From positions 1-64,000 of the forward strand of contig NZ_SOZA01000029.1 in NCBI RefSeq assembly GCF_004519305.1: a stretch of 64,000 bases of DNA. Direction: 5' to 3'. The position numbers and the translations under genes are program-made. Every line of letters begins with the position of its first letter. Position 1 is the first letter of the stretch. The stretch is from Pseudomonas sp. RIT623. GTDB lineage: Bacteria > Pseudomonadota > Gammaproteobacteria > Pseudomonadales > Pseudomonadaceae. The notes beneath the pieces were generated by a model. It did not search any database. It saw nothing but the letters and a program-made list of their open reading frames with translations, and had not been told where the DNA came from. Positions 1 through 7,540 of the stretch are shown here, in pieces.

Positions 1-561
1 GGCCATGTCCGCCTGGATGGCGCCGAGCTCAGCCAGTGGGACCGCGAGGCCCTCGGCCCGCATATTGGCTACTTGCCACAGAATATCGAATTGCTGCGCG
101 GCAGCATCGCCGAGAACATCGCCCGCTTCGGCGAGCTGGACAGCCATAAGGTGGTCGAGGCCGCGCGCCTGGCTGGGGTCCACGAGCTGATCCTGCGCCT
201 GCCCCAGGGCTACGACACGCGCCTGGGCGAGGAGGGCGTCGACCTGTCCGGTGGGCAGAAGCAACGCATCGCCCTGGCCCGCGCCTTGTACGGCAACCCC
301 AGCCTGGTGGTGCTCGACGAGCCCAACTCCAACCTCGACAGCCACGGCGAATCGGCCCTTGCCAGCGCGCTGGTGCAGCTCAAGGCCCAGGGCCGTACCG
401 TGGTGCTGGTGACCCACCGCAGCGCGGCCCTGGCCCAGGCCGACAAGTTGCTGGTGATGAACGAAGGCCGCATGCAGGGCTTCGGGCCTGCCCGCGACAT
501 TCTCCACGCCATGGGCCAGGCCCAGGCGCAACGACCGCTGCAGGCCGGAGGTGGCGCATGA
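1..561 (+). CDS. Type I secretion system permease/ATPase, C-terminal part (5' end outside window)
   Basis: This is the last 186 residues of an inner-membrane ABC exporter of the PrtD/AprD/HasD type, which drives one-step secretion of proteins such as metalloproteases or lipases. The reading frame is open from base 1, so the membrane domain and Walker A lie upstream of the window. Visible are the Q-loop (GYLPQN, about residues 23-28), the ABC signature LSGGQKQR (about 82), Walker B followed by DEPNSNLD (about 102-111; the NSNLD wording is characteristic of this exporter subfamily) and the H-loop VTHR (about 139). Its stop codon overlaps the start of the adaptor gene by 4 nt (ATGA), indicating translational coupling. 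The secreted substrate gene is not in the window. Confidence 0.93.
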   Translation, partial: GHVRLDGAELSQWDREALGPHIGYLPQNIELLRGSIAENIARFGELDSHKVVEAARLAGVHELILRLPQGYDTRLGEEGVDLSGGQKQRIALARALYGNPSLVVLDEPNSNLDSHGESALASALVQLKAQGRTVVLVTHRSAALAQADKLLVMNEGRMQGFGPARDILHAMGQAQAQRPLQAGGGA

Positions 562-1850
562 GCCGACACGAACGCGATGCCCGATTCCATGTGCGCTTGG
601 GCTGGGCGCTGACGCTGCTCGGCTTTGGTGGCTTCATGGCCTGGGCCAGCCTGGCGCCGCTCGACCAGGGGGTGCCGGTGCAAGGCACCGTGGTGGTTTC
701 GGGCAAACGCAAGGCGGTGCAGTCGATGGCGGCGGGCGTGGTAAGCCGGATTCTGGTCAGCGAGGGCCAGGCGGTGCGCCAGGGCGAGCCGCTGTTCCGC
801 CTTGACGGCACCCAGGCGCAGGCCGATGTCGACGCCTTGCAGGCCCAGTACCGCATGACCCGCGCCAGCCTGGCACGTTGGCAGAGCGAGCGTGACAACC
901 TGGCCCAGGTGCAGTTTCCCGCCGAGCTGCTGGAAGACCCCGACGCCCGTCTGGCGCTGATCCTCGAAGGGCAGCGGCAGTTGTTCGACAGCCGTCGCCA
1001 GGCCCAGGCCCGCGAGCAGGGCGCGTTGGCGGCGAGCATCGATGGCTCCCAGGCCCAGTTGGGCGGCATGCGCCGCGCCCGTGGCGACTTGCAGGCCCAG
1101 GCCGACTCGCTGCGCGAGCAACTGGACAGCCTGCGCCCGCTGGCTGGCGATGGCTACATCCCGCGCAACCGCGTGCTCGAGTACCAGCGCCAGTTGTCCC
1201 AGGTGCAGCGCGACCTGGCGCAGAACGCCGGCGAAAGCGCGCGCCTGGAACAGGTGATCGTCGAGGCACGGCTGAACCTGCAACAGCGCCGCGAGGAGTA
1301 CCAGAAGGAGGTGCGCAGCCAGCTGGCCGAGGCCCAGGTCAAGGCCGCGACCCTGGAGCAGCAGCTCAACTCCGCGCACTTCGAATTGCAGCACAGCGAG
1401 ATCCTGGCGCCGGCCGACGGCATCGCGGTCAACCTTGGCGTGCACACCGAAGGCGCCGTGGTGCGCGCCGGCGATACCTTGCTGGAGATCGTGCCCCAGG
1501 GCACCGCGCTGGAAGTGGAAGGGCGCCTGCCGGTGAACCTGGTGGACAAGGTGGCCTTGCAGCTGCCGGTGGACATCCTGTTCACCGCCTTCAACCAGAA
1601 CCGCACGCCGCGGGTCACCGGGGAGGTGGCGTTGGTTTCCGCCGACCAGTTGATCGACGAACGCAGCGGCCAGCCGTACTACGTGCTGCGCAGCACCGTC
1701 AGCGAAGAGGCGTTGGCGCGCCTGCAGGGCCTGGCGATCCGCCCGGGCATGCCGGCCGAGCTGTTCGTGCGCACCGGCGAGCGCTCGCTGCTCAACTACC
1801 TGTTCAAACCCCTGCTCGATCGCGCAGGTACCGCCTTGACCGAACAATAA
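558..1850 (+). CDS. HlyD-family type I secretion periplasmic adaptor
   Basis: A 430-residue membrane fusion protein linking the ABC exporter to the outer-membrane channel. It has a short cytoplasmic N-terminus, one membrane segment (about residues 13-33), a first half of a lipoyl/barrel-sandwich domain (GTVVVSGKRKAVQSMAAG, about 50), a long Gln/Glu/Arg-rich coiled coil (about 85-290) and the returning lipoyl half (EILAPADGIAVNLGVHTEG, about 280) followed by beta-barrel domains. Length and order match AprE/PrtE/HasE adaptors. The ATG overlaps the upstream stop and the TolC-like gene follows after 9 bp, so the three genes form one operon. Confidence 0.93.
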   Translation: MSRHERDARFHVRLGWALTLLGFGGFMAWASLAPLDQGVPVQGTVVVSGKRKAVQSMAAGVVSRILVSEGQAVRQGEPLFRLDGTQAQADVDALQAQYRMTRASLARWQSERDNLAQVQFPAELLEDPDARLALILEGQRQLFDSRRQAQAREQGALAASIDGSQAQLGGMRRARGDLQAQADSLREQLDSLRPLAGDGYIPRNRVLEYQRQLSQVQRDLAQNAGESARLEQVIVEARLNLQQRREEYQKEVRSQLAEAQVKAATLEQQLNSAHFELQHSEILAPADGIAVNLGVHTEGAVVRAGDTLLEIVPQGTALEVEGRLPVNLVDKVALQLPVDILFTAFNQNRTPRVTGEVALVSADQLIDERSGQPYYVLRSTVSEEALARLQGLAIRPGMPAELFVRTGERSLLNYLFKPLLDRAGTALTEQ

Positions 1851-1859
1851 GGACGCCCA

Positions 1860-3212
1860 GTGAAGAAGTACCCACTGATCGGGCTGCTGGTCGCCTGTGC
1901 CTGGCTGCCGGCAGCCACCCAGGCGGCCATGGGGCCATTCCAGGTCTACGAGCAGGCCCTGCGCCGCGACCCGACCTACCTCGCCGCCTTCAAGGCCCGC
2001 GAGGCGGGCCAGGAATACCGCGCCATCGGCCGCGCCGGCCTGCTGCCGAACATCTCGTACAGCTACAACAAGGGGCGCAACGACTCCGAGGTGCGCTACC
2101 TGGGGGATTCGCGGCGGCAAAAGGAAGACCGCAACTACAACAGCATGGGCTCGACCTTCATCCTCCAGCAGCCGCTGTTCGACTACGAGGCCTATTCGAG
2201 CTACCGCAAGGGCGTGGCCCAGGCGCTGTACGCCGACGAGAGCTTCCGCGACCAGAGCCAGCAACTGCTGGTGCGGGTGATGACCAGCTACACCCAGGCG
2301 TTGTTCGCCCAGGACCAGATCGCCATCAGCGTTGCCAGCAAGCAGGCCTACCGCCAGCAGTTCCAGCAGAACCAGCGGCTGTTCGACGCCGGCGAAGGCA
2401 CGCGCACCGATATTCTCGAAGCCCAGGCCCGCTATGAGCTGGCCGATGCCGAAGAGATCCAGGCGCGCAACGACCAGGACGCGGCCCTGCGCGAGCTGGG
2501 CGCGCTGATCGGCGAGCCAGCGGTGCGGGTCGAGGACCTGGCGCCACTGCGCGTCGGTTTCGCCTTGCCGGTGGTCGACCCGAGCGGCTACGAGGCCTGG
2601 CAGGAGCGCGCGCTGGCCAATAACCCGCAACTGGCCTCATCGCGCCAGGCGTTGGATGTGGCGCGTTACGAAGTGGAGCGCAACCGTGCCGGACACCTGC
2701 CCAAGGTCACCGCGTTCGCCACCTCGCGGCGCCAGGAGTCGGACAGCGGCAACACTTACAACCAGCGCTACGACACCAACACCGTGGGTATCGAGGTCAG
2801 CGTGCCGATCTTCGCCGGCGGCGGGGTGATGGCCTCGACCCGCCAGGCCAGCCGGCACCTGGAACAGGCCGAGTACGAGCTGGACGGCAACACCCGCAGT
2901 GCGCTGATCGAACTGCGCAAGCAGTACAACGCCTGCCAGTCCGGCGCCAGCCGCCTGCGCGCCTATGAGCGGGCGCTGGTGGCGGCCGAGGCGCTGGTGG
3001 TGTCCACGCGCAAGAGCGTGCAAGGGGGCGAGCGGGTCAACCTCGACGTGCTCAACGCCGAGCAGCAACTGGCCACTACTCGCCGCGACCTGGCCCAGGC
3101 GCGCTACGACTACCTGCTGGCGTGGATCAAGCTGCACTACCAGGCGGGGATGCTCAGCGAAACGCAACTGGCACGGGTGGACGAGGCGTTCATCGAGGGC
3201 AAGTCAGGCTGA
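1860..3212 (+). CDS. TolC-family outer-membrane channel of the type I secretion system
   Basis: A 450-residue TolC/AprF-like trimeric outer-membrane channel. It begins with GTG and has a clear Sec signal peptide (KK, hydrophobic stretch, cleavage near TQA-AM at about residue 23). The mature protein shows the two repeated helical halves of the OEP family, for example the repeats around LREAGQEYRAIGRAGLLP-like and DVARYEVERNRAGHLPKV at about residues 50 and 270, and the VNLDVLNAEQQL motif near 395. It completes a three-gene exporter with the two upstream genes; an AprDEF/HasDEF-type system is the closest description. A REP pair follows directly, so the operon probably ends here. Confidence 0.92.
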   Translation: MKKYPLIGLLVACAWLPAATQAAMGPFQVYEQALRRDPTYLAAFKAREAGQEYRAIGRAGLLPNISYSYNKGRNDSEVRYLGDSRRQKEDRNYNSMGSTFILQQPLFDYEAYSSYRKGVAQALYADESFRDQSQQLLVRVMTSYTQALFAQDQIAISVASKQAYRQQFQQNQRLFDAGEGTRTDILEAQARYELADAEEIQARNDQDAALRELGALIGEPAVRVEDLAPLRVGFALPVVDPSGYEAWQERALANNPQLASSRQALDVARYEVERNRAGHLPKVTAFATSRRQESDSGNTYNQRYDTNTVGIEVSVPIFAGGGVMASTRQASRHLEQAEYELDGNTRSALIELRKQYNACQSGASRLRAYERALVAAEALVVSTRKSVQGGERVNLDVLNAEQQLATTRRDLAQARYDYLLAWIKLHYQAGMLSETQLARVDEAFIEGKSG

Positions 3213-3230
3213 CCAGACATGCGCAAAACC

Positions 3231-3347
3231 CTGTAGGAGCGGCCTTGTGCCGCGAAAGGGCTGCGAAGCAGCCCCGGATTCCTGCATCGCTACAAAGATC
3301 GTGGGGCCGCTTTGCGGCCCTTTCGCGGCACAAGGCCGCTCCTACAG
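3231..3347. repeat. REPIN: two perfect inverted REP copies
   Basis: Two 31-bp arms (3231-3261 and 3317-3347) are exact reverse complements, each starting CTGTAGGAGCGGCC and ending GAAAGGGC. The 55 bp between them can pair further (CTGCGAAGCAG, GGGGCCGC...GCGGCCC). This is the classic P. putida REP doublet mobilised in trans by RAYT transposases. Its right arm supplies the stop codon of the MFS gene on the other strand. Confidence 0.93.
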
Positions 3348-4541
3348 GGGAGATATCCCGGTACTCAGGCGCTTTGCACGCTTGCGCTCGGCCAGCCCCC
3401 ACACCACCAGGGCCAGGGCGCCAATCACCAACCCAGCCACCACGATCCCATCCCATCCATGCACCTCGAACAACTGCGTGCCCAGCAGCGACCCCAGCGC
3501 ACCGCCAATGAAATAGCAGGTGATATACCCGGCATTGAGCCGTGTGCGGGCCTCGGGGCGCAGCACGATCACCGCGTTCTGGTTGCTCACGTGCACCAGT
3601 TGCACCGCCAGGTCCAGCAGCAGCACCCCTACCAGCAAGGCCAGCAGCGAGTTTTGCGCAAAGGCCAGTGGTATCCACGACAGCAGCAGGGCCAGCAGGC
3701 CAACGGTAGTGCCCAGCGGGCCCTTGCCGCGGTCGGCCAGGCGCCCGGCCCAGTTGGCCGCCAGCGCGCCGACCGCGCCTGCCAGGCCGAACAGGCCGAT
3801 CACCGCGTCAGAGTAGTGGTAGGGCGCATCGCTCAGCAGGAATGCCAACGGCGTCCAGAACAAGGCGAACAGGCTGAACGCCAGCAGCCCGAGCAACGAG
3901 CGCAGGCGCAGCACCGGCTCCTCAAGGAACAGGCGAAACACCGAGCCGATCAGCGCCGGGTACTTCAGCCCGGCGTGGCTATGGTGCTGTGGCAGGCTGC
4001 GGTACAGGGCCAAGGCGCTGAGCGCCATCAGCAGCGCCGCCAGCACATAGATGCTGCGCCAGCCGCCCAGCTCGGCCATGAAGCCTGCGGCGGTGCGTGC
4101 CAGCAGGATGCCCAGCAACAGGCCGCTCATCAGCGTGCCCACGGCGCGGCCGCGTTGATCCGGAGCACTGAGCGCGGCGGCCATGGGCACCAGCACCTGG
4201 GCCACCACCGAGAACAGTCCGGTCAGCGCCGTGCCGAACAACAGCCACGGCAGACTCGGCGCGCAAGCGCTGATCACCAGGCCGGCGGTGGCGATCAGCA
4301 CCATGCTCACGATCAGCCGGCGCTGCTCGAACAGATCGCCCAGCGGCGCCAGCAACAGCAGCCCGGTGCCGTAGCTGAGCTGGGCGGCGATGACGATGGT
4401 GCCGGCGCTGGCGGTGCTCAGGCCGAACTGCTCGGCGATGCTGTGCAACAGCGGCTGGGCGTAGTAGTTGCTGGCCACGGCCAGGCCGGTGGCGGTGGCC
4501 ATCAGCAGGATCAGGGCGCGACTCAGAGTCGGGGAGTTCAT
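3342..4541 (-). CDS. MFS transporter, drug/sugar-efflux type
   Basis: A 399-residue, 12-helix major facilitator. The start MNSPTLSRALILLM is chosen over an upstream in-frame ATG (4607) because hydrophobic TM1 begins directly after it. The loop 2-3 motif appears as GDLFEQRRLI, and the NYYAQPLL motif in TM1 is typical of a widespread efflux subgroup in proteobacteria; the substrate is unknown. The C-terminus is peculiar: the final Leu codon and TAG stop lie inside a REP arm, so insertion of the repeat has set the present C-terminus (STGISPL). It lies downstream of the BdcA-like gene on the same strand but a strong hairpin separates them. Confidence 0.88.
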   Translation of the reverse strand: MNSPTLSRALILLMATATGLAVASNYYAQPLLHSIAEQFGLSTASAGTIVIAAQLSYGTGLLLLAPLGDLFEQRRLIVSMVLIATAGLVISACAPSLPWLLFGTALTGLFSVVAQVLVPMAAALSAPDQRGRAVGTLMSGLLLGILLARTAAGFMAELGGWRSIYVLAALLMALSALALYRSLPQHHSHAGLKYPALIGSVFRLFLEEPVLRLRSLLGLLAFSLFALFWTPLAFLLSDAPYHYSDAVIGLFGLAGAVGALAANWAGRLADRGKGPLGTTVGLLALLLSWIPLAFAQNSLLALLVGVLLLDLAVQLVHVSNQNAVIVLRPEARTRLNAGYITCYFIGGALGSLLGTQLFEVHGWDGIVVAGLVIGALALVVWGLAERKRAKRLSTGISPL

Positions 4542-4643
4542 GGGCAGTCTCGGTGCAGGCAAGGTTGAATGGCGGCAAGTATCAGGAAGTGCCCGGCAGG
4601 ATGCCAATTTATGGTTATCAACTTAACCGTGTTGACAGCAGCA

Positions 4644-4695
4644 CGGGGCAAGCCCGCTCCCACGCGTGACTGCGCATGGGAGCGGGCTTGCCCCG
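4644..4695. repeat. REP-like perfect hairpin between MFS and SDR genes
   Basis: Arms 4644-4662 and 4677-4695 (CGGGGCAAGCCCGCTCCCA and its complement) are 19-bp perfect inverted repeats around a 14-nt loop. Sequence resembles the second REP class (AAGCCCGCTCCCA) of fluorescent pseudomonads. It sits 15 bp beyond the stop of the SDR gene and may act as its transcript end, although no T-tract follows. Confidence 0.8.
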
Positions 4696-4710
4696 CGATA
4701 GGGTGTTCGT

Positions 4711-5460
4711 TCAGGCCGCGAAACCACCATCGGCCAGCAGGCTCGCCCCGGTAATGTAGCCGGCCTCAGGCCCCGCCAGGTAGGCGACGAAGCTGGCGAT
4801 CTCGTCCGCCTGCCCATAGCGGCCGATGGCCATCAGCGGGATCAGGCTCTCGGCGAACTCGCCACTGGCCGGGTTCATGTCGGTGTCCACCGGTCCAGGC
4901 TGCACATTGTTGACGGTGATTCCCCGCGGCCCGAGGTCACGGGCCAGGCCCTTGGTCAGGCCGACCAGCGCCGACTTGCTCATGGCATAGGGCGCGCCAC
5001 CGGCGAACGGCATGCGCTCGGCGTTGGTGCTGCCGATGTTGATGACCCGTCCACCCTGGCCCATGTACTTCACCGCCGCCTGGGTGGCCACGAACACGCT
5101 GCGCACATTGACCGCCAGCAGCCGGTCGAAGTCGGCCAGGTCGAACTCGGCGACTGGCGCCACCGCCAGCACGCCAGCGTTATTGACCAGGATATCCAGG
5201 CCGCCGAAGGCCTTCGCGGTGTCGGCCACGGCCTGCTGCACGGCCTGGGTGTCGGCGCTGTCGGCTCGCAGGGCCAGGGCTTGGCCGCCGCCGCTGTTGA
5301 TCTCGTCTGCCAAGGCCTCGGCGCTGGCGCTCGAACTGACATAGGTGAAGGCGACCTTGGCGCCGTCGCGGGCCAGGCGGCGGACGATGGCCGCGCCGAT
5401 ACCACGGGAACCGCCCTGGACCAGGGCCACCTTACCGCTGAGAGGAAGTGCTTGGGACAT
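4711..5460 (-). CDS. BdcA-like short-chain dehydrogenase/reductase
   Basis: A 249-residue classical SDR. The nucleotide-binding turn reads QGGSRGIGAAIVRR instead of the usual TGxxxGxG, then NNAG (about 90), a serine in INIGSTN (about 140) and YAMSK (catalytic Tyr/Lys, about 157-161). GGSRGIGAAIVRR, the segment GPRGITVNNVQPGPVDTDMNPASG and GRYGQADEIASFVAYLAGPEA closely resemble E. coli BdcA (YjgI) as I remember it, a protein linked to biofilm dispersal through cyclic-di-GMP binding. It is divergent from a LysR gene rather than the TetR-type bdcR of E. coli. It may simply be an NADPH-dependent reductase; the BdcA function is inference. Confidence 0.85.
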   Translation of the reverse strand: MSQALPLSGKVALVQGGSRGIGAAIVRRLARDGAKVAFTYVSSSASAEALADEINSGGGQALALRADSADTQAVQQAVADTAKAFGGLDILVNNAGVLAVAPVAEFDLADFDRLLAVNVRSVFVATQAAVKYMGQGGRVINIGSTNAERMPFAGGAPYAMSKSALVGLTKGLARDLGPRGITVNNVQPGPVDTDMNPASGEFAESLIPLMAIGRYGQADEIASFVAYLAGPEAGYITGASLLADGGFAA

Positions 5461-5575
5461 GCTGATCTCCTGCGTTCAAGCAAGGCCGGATGCCTTGGAT
5501 GGACACAGTATCGAACGTGGATTGCATGCTGATAAGATTGTAATCGCTATATACAGAGTAAACCTTTGGTTGGTA

Positions 5576-6514
5576 ATGAAGAATATGGAATCGTTCAGTA
5601 GCCTGGAATGCTTCGTGCGCAGTGCCGAGGTCGGCAGTTTCGCCGAGGCGGCCCGGCGTCTGTCTTTGACCCCTGCGGCGGTGGGCAAGAACGTCGCTCA
5701 ACTGGAGGCGCGCCTGGGGGTGCGGTTGTTCCAGCGCAGCACGCGCAAGCTCACTTTGACCGAGGCCGGGCAGCGCTTCCTGGGCGAGGTTGGTGACAGC
5801 CTGCGTACCATCCAATATGCCATGGCCAACCTTGCCAGTGCCGAGGGGCAACCGGCAGGGCTGCTGCGGGTGAGCATGGGCACGGTGTTCGGGCGTTTGT
5901 ACGTGGTGCCGCTGTTGGGCGAGTTTCTGCGCCGCTACCCGGCGATCTCGGCGGACTGGCATTTCGACAACCGCCAGGTCGACCTGATCGGCCAGGGTTT
6001 CGACGCCGCCCTTGGCGGTGGTTTCGAGCTGCCGCCCGGGGTGGTGGCACGCAAGCTGACGCCCGCGCACCGAGTACTGGTGGCCTCGCCGGGCTATCTA
6101 CGGCAGCACGGGCCGATCGATCGGCCGGAACAGTTGCAGGCTTGCGCCGGCATCCTCATCCGCTCGCCGCAGACTGGCAGGGTGCGCAGTTGGCCGCTGA
6201 CCAGCCGCTGGCAGGAGCAACAACCCTTGCGGCTGCCCCAGCACATGACCATGAGCGATTCGGATGCGGCCTGCGCGGTGGCTGAGCAGGACCTGGGCAT
6301 CGCCCTGGTCAGCCTGCCGTTCGCCTTGCCTTACCTGACCTCAGGCCGCCTGTGCCGGGTGCTGGCGGACTGGTACGTCGACGATGGGCACATCAGCCTG
6401 TACTACGCCGAGCGCAAGCTGTTGCCGGGCAAGACCCGCGTCTTCATCGATTTCGTGGTGGAGCGGTTTGCCGAGCAGGGGCTGGCAAAGCGCTTCGACG
6501 CCTTGCAGCGATAA
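5576..6514 (+). CDS. LysR-family transcriptional regulator
   Basis: 312 residues with an N-terminal winged HTH (FVRSAEVGSFAEAARRLSLTPAAVGKNVAQLEARLG) and a C-terminal periplasmic-binding-like effector domain. Start ATG at 5576 (MKNMESF); an internal ATG at 5585 is also possible. It is transcribed divergently from the BdcA-like SDR across a 115-bp region, the usual arrangement for a LysR protein controlling its neighbour. A TATATA at 5548-5553 could be its -10. The CrgA/AaeR-like opening (a variant with VGKNVAQLE) suits regulators of oxidoreductases. Effector unknown. Confidence 0.9.
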   Translation: MKNMESFSSLECFVRSAEVGSFAEAARRLSLTPAAVGKNVAQLEARLGVRLFQRSTRKLTLTEAGQRFLGEVGDSLRTIQYAMANLASAEGQPAGLLRVSMGTVFGRLYVVPLLGEFLRRYPAISADWHFDNRQVDLIGQGFDAALGGGFELPPGVVARKLTPAHRVLVASPGYLRQHGPIDRPEQLQACAGILIRSPQTGRVRSWPLTSRWQEQQPLRLPQHMTMSDSDAACAVAEQDLGIALVSLPFALPYLTSGRLCRVLADWYVDDGHISLYYAERKLLPGKTRVFIDFVVERFAEQGLAKRFDALQR

Positions 6515-6521
6515 CGCCCGA

Positions 6522-7004
6522 TCAGACGATATCGATGATGAACTGCACCTGCGCCACCCCAGCCAGCACCAGGCGTACTTCGTCATCCACGCGCTTGCCA
6601 AGCAGTTGCTGGCCGAGCGGCGCGCGAGGCGTGATTACCGTCACCAGCGCATCTCCCTCGCCAATCTTCAAGCCGGCGCCCTCGGGACCGAGGAACAGCC
6701 TGCGCCGTAGGCCCTGCTCATCCTCCAGGGTCACCAGGCAGCCGACCTGGATCCCCCGCGCCGGGTCATACTCGCGCGGCACCAGTTGCTGGTAGGTCTG
6801 CAGCGCCTGGCGGATCTCAGCGGTGCGCCGAGCCTGCCCGGTGGCCAGGTAAGAAGCCTCGAGCCCCAGGGTGTCGTACTTGTTCTCGGCGATGTTCTCT
6901 TCGGCGGTGGCGGCCTCGTAGGCGGTCTGGGCGGCGCGGCGCAGCACCTCCATGTCGTGCTCGAGGGTGGTGACAATGCGCTGCAGCAGGGTGGCCTTGT
7001 CCAT
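6522..7004 (-). CDS. GreA/GreB-family transcript-cleavage factor homologue
   Basis: 160 residues. An N-terminal helical hairpin (residues 1-75) precedes a FKBP-like C-terminal domain (VGCLVTLEDEQGLRRRLFLGPEGAG...ITPRAPLGQQLLGKRVDDEV) that is typical of the GreA_GreB C-terminal fold. The hairpin tip reads EENIAENKYDTLGLEASYL where GreA has a GDLSENAEY-type tip; the Glu and Asn survive but the first acidic residue looks replaced by Asn, so cleavage stimulation may be altered. Start ATG at 7004 lies 2 bp from the stop of the membrane protein gene upstream, so the pair is co-transcribed. Canonical greA/greB are expected elsewhere in the genome. Confidence 0.85.
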   Translation of the reverse strand: MDKATLLQRIVTTLEHDMEVLRRAAQTAYEAATAEENIAENKYDTLGLEASYLATGQARRTAEIRQALQTYQQLVPREYDPARGIQVGCLVTLEDEQGLRRRLFLGPEGAGLKIGEGDALVTVITPRAPLGQQLLGKRVDDEVRLVLAGVAQVQFIIDIV

Positions 7005-7006
7005 GG

Positions 7007-7405
7007 TCAGTAGCAGAACTCCAGCACGTTGGCCTGGCTCTTGTCGGTCGGCGCGGTGCGATTCTGCTGCAGCCAGAACTGGCATTTGGGGCTGTTCAGG
7101 TTGCGCGGGTTGCCCTGGGCGGCCTCGGCGGCCTGCTGCAATTCCTGCTTGTGCAGGATGTCTTTGTAATGTTCGAACATCAGTGCCTGGGCATCGGCCG
7201 GTGGCGCTGGAGGAGCGGTTGGCGCAGGCCGGACCTGCGCGGGAGCGGTGGCCTCGACCAGCGGTTGCACCTGCTGTGGCCACAGGTGCAGGGCCAGCCA
7301 CAGGCTCACGGCGATCGCCAATGCACCGAGCCACAGGCCGAGGGCGACGCAAAGCACCAGTTGCACCGGTTTCAGGGTGATCTTCAATTCGCGGGGGCGG
7401 GGCAT
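7007..7405 (-). CDS. Small single-pass membrane protein of unknown function
   Basis: 132 residues. A basic N-terminus (MPRPRELKITLKP) leads into one long hydrophobic helix (about residues 15-38), then a Pro/Ala linker (residues 50-66, PAPTAPPAPPADA) and a periplasmic-looking C-terminal domain with two cysteines (SPKCQFW and EFCY) that could form a disulfide. The start is fixed by an AGGAGG ribosome site at ideal spacing. It lies 2 bp before the Gre-like gene. I do not recognise the family; it is probably a pseudomonad-specific hypothetical. Confidence 0.75.
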   Translation of the reverse strand: MPRPRELKITLKPVQLVLCVALGLWLGALAIAVSLWLALHLWPQQVQPLVEATAPAQVRPAPTAPPAPPADAQALMFEHYKDILHKQELQQAAEAAQGNPRNLNSPKCQFWLQQNRTAPTDKSQANVLEFCY

Positions 7406-7540
7406 GGTGGCCTCCTGGCAGGCGGGGCGAGGGCGCCATTCTCGCATGCCGCGGCAGGTATTTTCAGCGCCGCGCTTTTGTTGGCCGGCATTTTTCAGCA
7501 AAATCCGCGGTCTTTTTTCCGCAGGTTACGGAACGTGGCG

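Noticed and set aside
210..2630. An 806-codon open frame antisense to the type I secretion genes
   Set aside because: It mirrors three well-supported genes, has no recognisable domains and arises from the high GC content and codon bias of the plus strand.
3231..3347. Terminal inverted repeats of an insertion sequence
   Set aside because: The perfect 31-bp arms enclose only 55 bp and match the genome-wide REP class repeated many times in the window; no transposase is present.
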